Origin: Geomonas paludis
Lineage (GTDB): Bacteria; Desulfobacterota; Desulfuromonadia; Geobacterales; Geobacteraceae
Direction: 5' to 3'
Assembly (NCBI RefSeq): GCF_014193585.1
Contig: NZ_BLXY01000002.1
Coordinates: 124,001-188,000, forward strand
Length of the DNA: 64,000 nucleotides
Shown piece by piece: positions 24,162 to 32,460 of the stretch (position 1 is its first letter; the number at the start of each line of letters is the position of its first letter). The notes under the pieces are model-generated. The model made no database searches. It was not told the origin of the DNA and saw nothing but the letters and a program-made list of their open reading frames with translations. The translations under genes and the position numbers were made by a program.

Positions 24162-25307
24162 ATGAACATCGCAACAACCGCAGCACAGATAGGCCTGGAG
24201 CGTGAGAGCCGGACCGGCGCCGTCACCGTTCCCATCTACCAGACTGCCACATTCCGCCACCCCGGCCTCGGTCAGAGTACCGGGTACGACTACAGCCGCT
24301 CCGGCAACCCGACCCGCCAGGCCCTCGAGGAAGGTCTGGCCCGGCTCGAAGGCGCCAGCCGCGGCTTCGCCTACGCCTCTGGGATGGCCGCCATCACCAG
24401 CCTCATGTTCCTGTTCCAGCAGGGAGACCACCTGATCGTCACCGAAGACCTCTACGGCGGGAGCTACCGGCTCTTCGAGAAGCTGTTCCAGCAGTTCGGC
24501 CTGACCTTCAGTTATGTCGACACCAGCGACGTGGAACAGGTGCGCCAGGCGATCCGCCCCAACACCCGCGCTCTCTTCGTGGAATCGCTCACCAACCCGC
24601 TTTTGAAGGTCGCCGACGTGCGCGGGCTGGCCGAGGTGTGTAAGGCCAACGACATGCTCTGCATCGTCGACAACACCTTCCTGACCCCCTACCTGCTGCG
24701 CTGCCTCGACCTTGGCGCCGACATCACCGTGTACTCCGGCAGCAAGTACCTGGCCGGCCACAACGACGTCGTCTGCGGCCTGGTGGCGGTGAAGGACGCG
24801 GCGCTGGCCGAAAAGGTCTACTTCCACCAGAACGGCGCCGGCGCGGTACTCGGGCCGCAGGATTCCTGGCTCACCATCCGCGGCATCAAGACCCTCGGCC
24901 TGCGCATGGACCGCCAGCAGGAAAACGCCCTGGCGCTGGCGCAGTGGCTCGAGCAGCATCCCAAGGTGGGGCGCGTGTATTACCCCGGCCTCCCCAATCA
25001 CCCGGGGCACGCGCTGATGCAGCACCAGTGCGGCGGCTTCGGCGCCATGATCGCCTTCGAAGTGACCGAACCGGCGCTGGTGAACCAGCTCTTGATGAAG
25101 ACCCAGATCATCTCCTTCGCCGAGAGCCTGGGCGGGGTCGAGAGCCTGATCACCTTCCCCCAGGTGCAGACCCATGCCGACATCGAGCCGGAGAAACTGC
25201 AGCGGCTCGGCATCAACCACCTGCTCTTGCGCCTCTCCGTGGGGATCGAAGACAAGGACGACCTGATCGCCGACCTGGCGCAGGCTTTTGAAGGAGAAGA
25301 CGCATGA
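24162..25307 (+). CDS. metB: Cys/Met-metabolism PLP enzyme, cystathionine gamma-synthase-like
   Basis: 381 residues, cytoplasmic, fold-type I PLP enzyme. YDYSRSGNPTRQALE, ASGMAAI, the Asp of IVDNTF that contacts the pyridine nitrogen, and the PLP lysine in YSGSKYLAGHND are all present. C-terminal SLGGVESLITFP is family-wide. Members include cystathionine gamma-synthase, gamma-lyase and O-acetylhomoserine sulfhydrylases. SAM-riboswitch control argues for biosynthesis (synthase) over catabolism. ATG 24162 follows GGAGG by five bases. Its TGA overlaps the next ATG, so it is coupled to the second enzyme as in B. subtilis metI-metC. Exact reaction needs alignment. Confidence 0.85.
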   Translation: MNIATTAAQIGLERESRTGAVTVPIYQTATFRHPGLGQSTGYDYSRSGNPTRQALEEGLARLEGASRGFAYASGMAAITSLMFLFQQGDHLIVTEDLYGGSYRLFEKLFQQFGLTFSYVDTSDVEQVRQAIRPNTRALFVESLTNPLLKVADVRGLAEVCKANDMLCIVDNTFLTPYLLRCLDLGADITVYSGSKYLAGHNDVVCGLVAVKDAALAEKVYFHQNGAGAVLGPQDSWLTIRGIKTLGLRMDRQQENALALAQWLEQHPKVGRVYYPGLPNHPGHALMQHQCGGFGAMIAFEVTEPALVNQLLMKTQIISFAESLGGVESLITFPQVQTHADIEPEKLQRLGINHLLLRLSVGIEDKDDLIADLAQAFEGEDA

Positions 25308-26440
25308 AATTCGCCACCGAACTGATCCACGGCCTGGACCCGATCGACGCCCAGCACGGCTCCGTCAGCCACCCCATCTACCTCTCCTCGACCTTTGCGC
25401 AGCGCTCCATCGACAGCTTCGGGCGCTACGACTACGCCCGCTCCGGCAATCCGACCCGCGAGGCGCTGGAAGAGGCGGTAGCCGGGCTGGAAAAGGGAGC
25501 CGTCGGCCTCGCCTTCGCCTCGGGAATCGCGGCCACCGCCTCCACCCTGCTCCTGTTCCGGCCGGGCGACCACCTGGTGGTGTGCGAGGACGTCTATGGC
25601 GGCACCTTCCGGCTGCTCACCACCCTGTTCAAGGGGTGGGGGCTGGAGGCCACCTTCGTCGATGCAACCGACAACGACGCCATTGCCGCGGCCATCCGTC
25701 CGGAGACCAGGGCGCTCTACCTGGAGACCCCGTCCAACCCGCTGATCAAGATCACCGATCTCTCCGCCGCGGTGGCGCTGGCCAAGGAGCACGCGATCCT
25801 CACCATCGTTGACAACACCTTCATGACCCCGTACCTGCAGCGGCCCTTGGAGCTTGGCTGCGATATCGTCGTGCACAGCGGGACCAAGTTCCTCAACGGC
25901 CACTCCGATGTCATCTGCGGGTTCGCGGTGGCGAAGGATGCCGAGTTGGGGCAGCGGCTGCGTTTCATCCAGAATGCCTTCGGCGCCGTGCTCGGTCCGC
26001 AGGACTGCTGGCTGGTGCTGCGCGGGCTGAAAACCCTCAAGGTACGCATGGAGGAACACCAGGCAAGTGCGCGGAAAATAGTGGCATGGCTTGGCGAGCA
26101 GAAAGAGGTGCGGCAGGTTTACTATCCCGGCCTCCCCGACCATCCCGGTTACGAGATCCACAACCGCCAGGCAAGCGGCCCCGGTGGTGTGCTCTCCTTC
26201 GAGCTTGCCAGCTACGACACCACCAAGCGGCTGTTGGAAGGGGTGAAGCTGGCGGCCTTTGCCGTGAGCCTCGGGGGCGTCGAGAGCATCCTCTCCTACC
26301 CCGCCAAGATGTCGCACGCGGCGATGCCGCCGGCCGAACGCGAGGCGCGCGGGATCAAGGATACGCTGGTGCGTCTGTCGGTGGGTCTCGAGGACCCCGA
26401 TGACCTGATTGCCGACATGGCAAGGTTCCTCAACGTTTAA
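25304..26440 (+). CDS. metC: Cys/Met-metabolism PLP enzyme, cystathionine beta-lyase-like
   Basis: 378-residue paralogue of the preceding enzyme, start overlapping it as ATGA. Conserved: YDYARSGNPTREALEE, ASGIAATAS, IVDNTFMTPYLQ, PLP lysine in HSGTKFLNGHSD, SLGGVESILSYP. As the second gene of a SAM-regulated pair it most likely cleaves cystathionine to homocysteine, completing transsulfuration, but gamma-lyase cannot be excluded. The two genes may descend from a duplication. No intergenic signal separates them. Confidence 0.85.
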   Translation: MKFATELIHGLDPIDAQHGSVSHPIYLSSTFAQRSIDSFGRYDYARSGNPTREALEEAVAGLEKGAVGLAFASGIAATASTLLLFRPGDHLVVCEDVYGGTFRLLTTLFKGWGLEATFVDATDNDAIAAAIRPETRALYLETPSNPLIKITDLSAAVALAKEHAILTIVDNTFMTPYLQRPLELGCDIVVHSGTKFLNGHSDVICGFAVAKDAELGQRLRFIQNAFGAVLGPQDCWLVLRGLKTLKVRMEEHQASARKIVAWLGEQKEVRQVYYPGLPDHPGYEIHNRQASGPGGVLSFELASYDTTKRLLEGVKLAAFAVSLGGVESILSYPAKMSHAAMPPAEREARGIKDTLVRLSVGLEDPDDLIADMARFLNV

Positions 26441-26449
26441 AAAAAATAC

Positions 26450-26570
26450 AAGCAGTTACGCAAAGAACGCTGAGTATCCGCGATGGACGCAAAGAAAGAC
26501 TCGGGATGGTAACCCCAAAAGCTTTCATTGCGTTCTTCGCGCCTACTTGAAGTTCTTTGCGTAACTGCTT
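26450..26570. repeat. 121-base two-tier palindrome
   Basis: Outer arms of 19 perfect bases (AAGCAGTTACGCAAAGAAC at 26450-26468, complement at 26552-26570). Inner arms at about 26480-26498 and 26522-26540 match at 15 of 19 positions. It begins 10 bases after the metC-like stop. The CGCAAAGAA word recurs three times in the element. Confidence 0.85.
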
Positions 26571-26576
26571 TTTCAA

Positions 26577-26612
26577 CAAAAAAAAGCCCAGGGAAATCAT
26601 CTCCTGGGTTTA
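26577..26612 (-). terminator. Terminator of the J-domain/LRR gene
   Basis: Minus strand CCCAGG...CCTGGG hairpin followed by TTTTTTTT, 35 bases past the stop. Confidence 0.75.
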
Positions 26613-26646
26613 TTCTACAATTTGTACAGCGTCCCCCGCCCTTACC

Positions 26647-27993
26647 TCACCTCTTCCACTTGAAGCTCACCGTCTTCACCCCCGGGATCGCCTGCTGGAA
26701 TACCGCTAACCCCTCGTCCGTGATGCTGTTGCCGCTGCTGGTAAGCCCCTGCAGCCCCTGCATCCCCTGCAGGTACACCAAGCCGCGATCGGAGATGCGG
26801 GTCTGGTACAGGTAGATCCGTTTCAGGTTGGCGAGCGTCGAGATGCTGAGCAGCGCCGCGTCGCTCAACTCCGGCCCGCACAGGTAAAGCTCCTCGAGCC
26901 CGGAGAGGTGGACGATGCTGTCCAGGTCGGCGTCGCAGACGTCGTACAAAAAGAGGGCCTGCAGATCCTCCGGACCGAGCCCCTGCAACGACTTCAGCTT
27001 CCGCGGCGCCCCCTCTTTCACATCCAGCCGCAGGGCCTGGTCCAGGTAGACCTGCACCGGACCGATGGCGGGCCCCGCCTTCTTCCAGGCGTTGAAACTG
27101 ACCGAGTTGAGCTCGCGCAGGTATAGCGTGCCGCAGGGAAGGTCGTTGGGGAAAGTGACCGTGCGGCTGCGTTTGCTCGCGCCTTGCGCACGGACCCGCC
27201 CCTTTTCCCCCTGCAGGGCGGCCAGGCGCCGCTGGGCGCGGGCGATGTTGATCTCGGCAGCAGCCACCAGGTCGGCAAAGAGATCGCTGCCAGCCGCGGC
27301 GCTTTCATCGACGCGCAGCTTGAAACGGTGCACGTAGCTGCCGCGCAACTGCTCGACCTGCTCGTTGATCTCCCGGATCGCCTCGATCTCGACCGCTATC
27401 TGCTTTTTCAGCCGGGCCAGCTCGGCCCTCAGGTCGCTCTGCTCGGCCTGCTCCGGGAAATGCCTGCGCCAGTTCCTGAGGATCTCGCGCAGGGTACGGT
27501 GGTCCTCCTCGGCGTAGGCCTTGTTCGCCTTCAGCATCAACTCATGCCGCAGCGAGCCGGCGCCCTCCCCCGCCAGGTCGGGATGAATGGCCTTGGCCAC
27601 CTCGCGATAGAGAGCCTTGATGTCGCCCTCATCGGCCTTCCAGACCCGCCCCCGCACCTGTCCCTCGCCGCGGAAGGCTGTGCCGCGCCGGTAGGTCTGG
27701 CCATCGCTGACATCATCTTCGTCGCGCCGGCAGGTCTGCTCGTCGACGCCGTCCGTCTCGGGCGGGACGTAGCTTCCGGAAAGGCGGGCGATCTCCTCTT
27801 CCAGCCGTTCCAACTCGGCCATGCGCCGCCCAAGCGTCTGCTGGTAGCTTCTCTCGAAACCGGCGATCTCCTCGCGCAGATGGTGCAAGACGGCAGCGGC
27901 CTCGGCATGCCGGGCACGCAGGGAGGCCAGCTCGGCACGCTTGTGCTCGAGTTCCACTTCCTGGGCAGACCTTTGTTGATAGTGTGCTGTCAT
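26647..27993 (-). CDS. Coiled-coil / J-domain-like / leucine-rich-repeat protein
   Basis: 448 residues, no signal peptide. Coiled coil about 8-72 (ELEHKRAELASLRARHAEAA). A J-domain-like segment about 118-170 has IKALYREVAKAIHPDLAGEG, keeping the HPD tripeptide (137-139) used by DnaJ proteins to stimulate Hsp70. Second coiled coil about 188-225. C-terminal leucine-rich repeats about 335-448 show the LxxLxxLxL rhythm (LSGLEELYLCGPELSDAALL, then LANLKRIYLYQTRISDRGLV). This combination suggests an Hsp70 co-chaperone with LRR-based client recognition, which is inference. Own terminator; weak ribosome site at ATG 27993. Confidence 0.82.
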   Translation of the reverse strand: MTAHYQQRSAQEVELEHKRAELASLRARHAEAAAVLHHLREEIAGFERSYQQTLGRRMAELERLEEEIARLSGSYVPPETDGVDEQTCRRDEDDVSDGQTYRRGTAFRGEGQVRGRVWKADEGDIKALYREVAKAIHPDLAGEGAGSLRHELMLKANKAYAEEDHRTLREILRNWRRHFPEQAEQSDLRAELARLKKQIAVEIEAIREINEQVEQLRGSYVHRFKLRVDESAAAGSDLFADLVAAAEINIARAQRRLAALQGEKGRVRAQGASKRSRTVTFPNDLPCGTLYLRELNSVSFNAWKKAGPAIGPVQVYLDQALRLDVKEGAPRKLKSLQGLGPEDLQALFLYDVCDADLDSIVHLSGLEELYLCGPELSDAALLSISTLANLKRIYLYQTRISDRGLVYLQGMQGLQGLTSSGNSITDEGLAVFQQAIPGVKTVSFKWKR

Positions 27994-28139
27994 AGGCGTC
28001 GCACTGTCTCAGATATTATTGAGAAGCCGTGAATTTTGAGCAGACATTAACACGACCTGAGCCTGAGTTACAAAAGATTTTATCACACTGAGGGAAATGT
28101 AGATTCAGGGCAGGAGAAAGACTGTAACAGGAGAGAAGC

Positions 28140-28211
28140 CCCTCACCCTGACCCTCTCCCAGAGGGAGAGGGGACTGTGTAGGGTGGACCCTCTCCAGGC
28201 GGAGAGAGGAC
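28140..28211. repeat. Degraded copy of the GAGAGGG-type element
   Basis: CCCTCACCCTGACCCTCTCCC then AGAGGGAGAGGGG, a second CCCTCTCC/GGAGAGAGG stem follows. Lies between the J-LRR gene and yaiI. Confidence 0.6.
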
Positions 28212-28248
28212 TGTTAAGGGTTGGAAGGTTGGAAGGGGATCGTAAAGG

Positions 28249-28710
28249 TCAGGGACGGTCGCCGCGCACCATGCGGGTCAGCAGGCGGTCCAGTGCCGAG
28301 GCGAAACGCTGCCGGTCGGCAAGGTTGAACTGGGGCGGGCCACCGAGCAGCATGCCATCGTTGCGCAACTCCTGCATCAGGTTACGCATAGACAGGCGCT
28401 CGCCGACGTTCTCTTCGGTGTAGAGCTCGCCGCGCGGGTCGAGCGCCACGCCTCCCTTTTCAACCACGCGCGCGGCCAGCGGGATGTCGGCGGTGATGAC
28501 CAGGTCGCTCGCCGCGGCATGGTCGGCGATATAGTCGTCGGCGATATCGAAGCCGGCAGCGACACGGACGGATGTGATCAGGGAGGTGTGCGCGCGGGAC
28601 AGGTCGCTGTTGGCGACCAGACAGACCGGCACCTTCAGGCGCTGGGAAGCGCGGAACACTATCTCCTTGATCACTCGCGGGCATGCATCGGCATCGATCC
28701 AGATCTTCAT
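28249..28710 (-). CDS. yaiI: YaiI/YqxD family protein (UPF0178, DUF188)
   Basis: 153 residues from ATG 28710, preceded by [28 protein letters not shown] is the family N-terminus with the Asp cluster of a PIN/NYN-like fold. [19 protein letters not shown] and [19 protein letters not shown] are the other conserved blocks. Function is not established; the PIN-like acidic residues suggest a nuclease or nucleotide-binding protein. The longer frame to 28767 has no ribosome site. Confidence 0.92.
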   Translation of the reverse strand: MKIWIDADACPRVIKEIVFRASQRLKVPVCLVANSDLSRAHTSLITSVRVAAGFDIADDYIADHAAASDLVITADIPLAARVVEKGGVALDPRGELYTEENVGERLSMRNLMQELRNDGMLLGGPPQFNLADRQRFASALDRLLTRMVRGDRP

Positions 28711-28893
28711 AGGCTCATTTCCTCGGGTTACAGCTCTAGCAAGCTTATCGATACGGCGTTCTGGCATAGCAGCAGGATGTGCCGAAACCGGTTCAGTGTG
28801 GCGGTCAGGTCACGCTACTACAGCGGACCGGCTATGTCAACGCGGCGAATTCCGTATACAAAGCAAAAAACTTTAAATCTAATTTAAAATAGA

Positions 28894-28922
28894 TTGACAC
28901 GCCTTTGGCTGGGTGGTATTGT
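28894..28922 (+). promoter_or_regulatory. Promoter of cspA-like gene
   Basis: TTGACA (28894-28899), 17 bases, TATTGT (28917-28922), with an AT-rich UP-like stretch directly upstream. Start near 28929 gives a leader of about 55 bases, shorter than the roughly 160-base E. coli cspA leader. Confidence 0.7.
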
Positions 28923-28984
28923 TACGCGTCCTCGAATACCCGTGGATTAAAACCAAAAAGAAGTAATATGGGAGAAGTAAGTAA

Positions 28985-29185
28985 ATGGTAAACGGTACTG
29001 TAAAGTGGTTTAACGACAGCAAGGGGTTTGGCTTTCTTGAGCAGGAGAACGGCGAGGATGTCTTCGTTCACTTCTCCGCTATCAACAGCGACGGCTTCAA
29101 ATCCCTCACCGAGGGCGACAGCGTGACCTTCGAAATCGTCAAGGGACCGAAAGGCCTCCAGGCAGCCAACGTCAGCAGGGTTTAA
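28985..29185 (+). CDS. cspA: Cold-shock domain protein (CspA family)
   Basis: 66-residue single-stranded nucleic-acid-binding OB-fold protein. RNP1 KGFGFLEQ (about 16-23) and RNP2 VFVHFSAI (about 29-36) are intact, with the typical [15 protein letters not shown] start. GGAG lies upstream of ATG 28985. Acts as an RNA chaperone/antiterminator in the cytoplasm. Standalone gene with its own promoter and terminator. Confidence 0.96.
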   Translation: MVNGTVKWFNDSKGFGFLEQENGEDVFVHFSAINSDGFKSLTEGDSVTFEIVKGPKGLQAANVSRV

Positions 29186-29213
29186 TCCCAATCACATAGC
29201 GTAGAACTTTACG

Positions 29214-29248
29214 AAAGCCCCGGAGGAATCCGGGGCTTTCTTTTTTTC
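29214..29248 (+). terminator. Terminator of cspA
   Basis: AAAGCCCCGGA/TCCGGGGCTTT perfect 11-bp arms, GGAA tetraloop, then a long T run. Confidence 0.95.
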
Positions 29249-29251
29249 AGA

Positions 29252-29358
29252 AGGGACTGGCTCCGTCAGGTGCCTGTCCCTCTAGCGTAACGCTCCTTTC
29301 TGCTCTGACAGCTCCCCCAAACAACTAAGGGGACAGGCACCTGGCGGAGCCAGTCCCC
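29252..29358. repeat. Two dispersed palindromes, inverted pair (copies 5 and 6)
   Basis: Copy at 29252-29281 (AGGGACTGGC...TGCCTGTCCCT) and copy at 29329-29358 (GGGGACAGGC...GCCAGTCCCC), 47 bases apart facing each other. The second lies inside the 3-prime end of cbiO. The arrangement matches the pair at 10563-10667. Confidence 0.85.
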
Positions 29359-30107
29359 TCCTTGCCGCAGACGGGGCACCCCTGCATGGAAAGCGGCTTT
29401 TCCAGCCGGCACTCCCTGAGCAGCACCTCGTCCCGGAAGATTTCCAGCGTGGGCCCGTCGGCCCGCACCACCCCTTGCGAAAGCACCACGGTCCGCTCGC
29501 ACACCTCCAGCACCATGTCCAGGTCGTGGCTGGTGATGATCTTGCTGTGGTGGAAATCCTTCAAAAGCCCGATCAGCTGCCTGCGGGCGTACGGGTCGAG
29601 TCCGTTGGTCGGCTCGTCCATGACCAGGATGTCCGGCGACATGGAGAGCACCGTGGCGATGGCCACCCTCCTCTTCTCCCCGGCGGAGAGATGATAGGGC
29701 GCCTTCCCGGACAGGTGCTCCGCGTCGACCCGGCGCAGCGCCCCTGTCACGCAACTCTCCAACTCGGCGCCGGTCAGCCCCAGGTTCAACGGCCCGAAAG
29801 CGACGTCCTCGTACACGGTGGGCATGAAGAGCTGGTCATCCGGGTCATGGAACACCATGCCCACGGTGCGCCGCGCCTCGTGCAGGTTGGTCCGGTCCAC
29901 CGGGACGTGCCCGATGCGCACCTCGCCGGAATGGGGCAGCAGGTGGCCGTTCAGGTGCGCCAGGAGCGTGGACTTCCCGGCGCCGTTGGCGCCGATCACG
30001 GCCACCGACTCGCCGTGGCAGACACTGAAGGTGACGTCGCGCAACGCCTCGGTGCCGTCGGGATAGACGTGGCGCAGGTGGTCGATTTCCAGAATGTGGT
30101 GGCTCAT
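29325..30107 (-). CDS. cbiO: Energy-coupling-factor ATPase CbiO
   Basis: 260-residue cytoplasmic ATPase of a Co2+/Ni2+ ECF-type importer. Walker A GANGAGKST (about 40-48), MVFHDPDDQLFMPTVYEDV (CbiO Q-loop region), signature LSAGEKRR, Walker B ILVMDEPTNGLD, switch ITSHDLD. ATG 30107 overlaps the cbiQ stop (ATGA). The C-terminus ends MQGCPVCGKEG and then GTGSARCLSP, whose codons lie inside the dispersed palindrome at 29329-29358. The last ten residues and stop therefore seem to have been replaced by the repeat, possibly cutting off a zinc-binding tail. Confidence 0.93.
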   Translation of the reverse strand: MSHHILEIDHLRHVYPDGTEALRDVTFSVCHGESVAVIGANGAGKSTLLAHLNGHLLPHSGEVRIGHVPVDRTNLHEARRTVGMVFHDPDDQLFMPTVYEDVAFGPLNLGLTGAELESCVTGALRRVDAEHLSGKAPYHLSAGEKRRVAIATVLSMSPDILVMDEPTNGLDPYARRQLIGLLKDFHHSKIITSHDLDMVLEVCERTVVLSQGVVRADGPTLEIFRDEVLLRECRLEKPLSMQGCPVCGKEGTGSARCLSP

Positions 30108-30916
30108 GGCAGATACCCCGTTACCAGCGTCCCGAGCAGTTCGGCGCCGTTGTACAGCCTCAAGATGATGCAGAGTGCGCTCCAGAAGAGCACGAAGGCG
30201 AATTCCCGCGCGCCGAAACGCCCCCCTTGGGCAGCGGGAAAGGTTCCGGTGTAGCCGCGCGCCAGCATCGCCATGTGCATCCGCTCGGCCCGCTGCCAGG
30301 TGCGCAGCAGCAGGTGCCCCAAAAGCGAGCCGTAGCTGGCGAGGCCCAACCCCTTGCGGCCGAAGGAGCGCAGTTCCCGCGCCCGCGACGCCCGCCCCCC
30401 CTCCTCGGCCAGCACGAACAGGTAGCGGTACAGGAAGAGAAGCTGCATGGCGAACGCCTTGGGCATCCCCAGCCGGACCAGGGCGCGGCAGATGGAGGCG
30501 AACCCGGTGAGTGCGGTCAGGGTGAGCGCGGCGGCGACGGTAAGCGCGGTGCGCACGACGATGGAGGCAAAGGAGAGCCATCCCCCGGTGATGCCCAGCG
30601 GCCCCAGGTGCACCAGGACGCTACGGTCGAAGAAGGGGTTGCAGATGCCGACCGCAACGGCGAACGGCGCCACCAGGGCCACCTTGGCAGCCAGGTAGCC
30701 GGCGGGAAGGCGTCCGGCAGCGATCAGACAGGCGGGAAAGATGAAGAAGGGAATCAGGGCCGAAACCTGGTAACGGCCGAAGGAAACGACGCAGACGATG
30801 AAGACCAGGGTGGCGAGCACCTTGGCGCGTGGGTCCAGCCGGTGCACGGCGGTGTCCCCCGCCGCGAGCTGATCCAGCCGCTTCAAATCCAGCAATGCCC
30901 CGTGTACCGATGCCAT
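30104..30916 (-). CDS. cbiQ: Energy-coupling-factor transmembrane subunit CbiQ
   Basis: 270-residue membrane T-component that couples CbiO to the substrate-binding CbiM. About six hydrophobic helices. ECF coupling motifs appear as RARELRSFGRKG and RMHMAMLARGYTG (the A-R-G signatures that insert in the ATPase grooves). N-terminus contains HRLDPRAKVLATLVFIV, typical for CbiQ. It sits between cbiM (37-base gap) and cbiO (4-base overlap). Confidence 0.93.
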   Translation of the reverse strand: MASVHGALLDLKRLDQLAAGDTAVHRLDPRAKVLATLVFIVCVVSFGRYQVSALIPFFIFPACLIAAGRLPAGYLAAKVALVAPFAVAVGICNPFFDRSVLVHLGPLGITGGWLSFASIVVRTALTVAAALTLTALTGFASICRALVRLGMPKAFAMQLLFLYRYLFVLAEEGGRASRARELRSFGRKGLGLASYGSLLGHLLLRTWQRAERMHMAMLARGYTGTFPAAQGGRFGAREFAFVLFWSALCIILRLYNGAELLGTLVTGYLP

Positions 30917-30953
30917 CAGGCTCCCATCCTCGCCGGCCGAAGCCGGGCCACCG

Positions 30954-32006
30954 CTACGCCTCGGGGGCTACCGCTCCACGGTTCGACCTGCGCAGCAGGA
31001 AGGCTGAGCCCGCAACCAGCAGGACGGAGACGACGGTGCCGACGATACCCGCTACCGCGCTCCCCTTGCCGGCCACAGCACCCGCCTGCGGGGCGCTGCT
31101 TGCCGAAGCGGATGCGCTGCCCGGCACTGCGGCAGGAACGGCCTGGTACTCGGGAAAACGGGCGGTCTTTTTCTGCAGCGCGGCCAGGAAACCGCCCACC
31201 CCGGCGCGGTGCTCGGAGAGGGAGGCTTGTCCCGCGACCTTGGCCACCGACCACTCCAGCCCGTCAGGTTTTTCCGAAGCGAACCGGGACAGGCCGCCTG
31301 CAACGAGCACGGCACCGACCAGCACAGACGCGAGCACGACGCGACCGGAAACGGCGCTGGGACGGTTCCCCCTGGTGAGCAGTTCGGGGCGCGCCTTGCG
31401 CAGGAAGGAGACCACGGCCAGCGTTACCGCCCCCTCGACCAGGCCGATGGCCAGGTGAATGGGCTGCATCAGGAGCAGGAATTTGTCCAACGGCAGCGCG
31501 GAGATGCCCGAGACCGCCGTTTCCAGGACCACGCAGAGCGCGCCCAGTTGCATGGCGATAAGGGCCGAGAACATGGTGACCGCGGCTTCGCGCCGACGCC
31601 CGGGAGCGGGACCGACGAGTCTCCGGTAACAGAGCGGGTAGACCAGCAGCGCAGGGATCATGCCGAGGTTGAAGATATTGCAGCCGAGGGCAAGGAGTCC
31701 CCCGTCGGCAAAGAAAAACGCCTGGATCATCAGGACGGAGGCGACGGTGAGGAAGGCGGCGCTGGGGCCTAGCAGTATGGCGAGGAGGATCCCCCCGGTC
31801 AGGTGGCCGCTCGACCCGGTGCCGGGGATGGAGAAGTTGATCATCTGGGCGGCGAAGAGAAAGCCCCCCAGCACGCCCATGAGCGGGGCCAGGCGGTCGT
31901 CCCGCTCCCGGCGTAACCGTGCCGAGCCCAGGGCGACGCCCCCCGCGGATACGGCCCACATGGCCGCGCCTACCGTGGGCGAGAGCAGAGCGTCCGCCAT
32001 GTGCAT
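30954..32006 (-). CDS. cbiM: Co2+/Ni2+ ECF substrate-binding protein CbiM/NikM fused to a PDGLE (CbiN-like) domain
   Basis: 350 residues. Begins MHMADALLSPTVG: the metal-binding His2 next to the start Met fixes the start at ATG 32006, with GAGGAAGATC upstream. CbiM membrane domain about 1-210 with SGHLTGGILLAILLGPSAAF. The last third carries a TM and SEKPDGLEW, the PDGLE signature of CbiN/NikN, so M and N components are fused. A C-terminal TM follows a Ser/Ala-rich linker. Imports cobalt or nickel. The upstream region has a sigma-70 promoter with an overlapping palindrome and no cobalamin riboswitch signature. Confidence 0.92.
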   Translation of the reverse strand: MHMADALLSPTVGAAMWAVSAGGVALGSARLRRERDDRLAPLMGVLGGFLFAAQMINFSIPGTGSSGHLTGGILLAILLGPSAAFLTVASVLMIQAFFFADGGLLALGCNIFNLGMIPALLVYPLCYRRLVGPAPGRRREAAVTMFSALIAMQLGALCVVLETAVSGISALPLDKFLLLMQPIHLAIGLVEGAVTLAVVSFLRKARPELLTRGNRPSAVSGRVVLASVLVGAVLVAGGLSRFASEKPDGLEWSVAKVAGQASLSEHRAGVGGFLAALQKKTARFPEYQAVPAAVPGSASASASSAPQAGAVAGKGSAVAGIVGTVVSVLLVAGSAFLLRRSNRGAVAPEA

Positions 32007-32068
32007 GATCTTCCTCCCCGTGCCGCGCCAAGCGCAGTAGCACGAATTTCCATTCAGTAACACCGCAA

Positions 32069-32097
32069 TTTATACAAGAAGCCCCTGACAGTGTCAA
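32069..32097 (-). promoter_or_regulatory. Promoter (and possible operator) of cbiMQO
   Basis: Minus strand TTGACA (32092-32097), 17 bases, TATAAA (32069-32074). The -35 box is part of the 11-base palindrome TGACAGTGTCA at 32086-32096, a candidate repressor site. Leader about 56 bases. Confidence 0.7.
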
Positions 32098-32160
32098 TCG
32101 CATATGGGCGCTGTTGACGGTGCTGATACGTATACATCAAATACAAACCTGGAACCCTTC

Positions 32161-32288
32161 ACAAGGAGAAAATCTGAGAACATCTGAGAAAAGCGGAGAA
32201 AGAGGAGACAGAAAGTTTTCGTTTTACCCCGATGAGTGGTTATCTCCCGCTCCTGGTTGTCTCAGATCTCCTCAGATGTTCTCCTTGT
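32161..32288. repeat. Long inverted repeat with ATCTGAGA words
   Basis: Arms 32161-32189 (starts ACAAGGAGAA) and 32260-32288 match with about four mismatches in 29. Each arm contains two ATCTGAG words. It lies in the gap between cbiM and the hybrid kinase; the remainder of that gap shows no gene. Confidence 0.8.
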
Positions 32289-32460
32289 TAGTGGTTTGCC
32301 GTGGTAACTGGATGAACGTTTTTAGGTGAAATGCGTACAATGTTCTTCTCTTTTTCCTAAAATGGTGCTAATTTACGTCGCTGGTGATCGAGGCAATTGG
32401 CCACAGCCTGATCGCAACGCACGAGATCCTGATTTGGTCGCTGCGCAAGGAGCGCTTGCC

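Noticed and set aside
24162-26440. The two PLP enzymes as a recent tandem duplication artefact
   Set aside because: The proteins share family motifs but differ throughout, so they are diverged paralogues with separate roles.
32007-32325. Cobalamin riboswitch before cbiM
   Set aside because: No B12-box-like GCCACTG element or expected aptamer length between the promoter and the start codon; leader is only about 56 bases.
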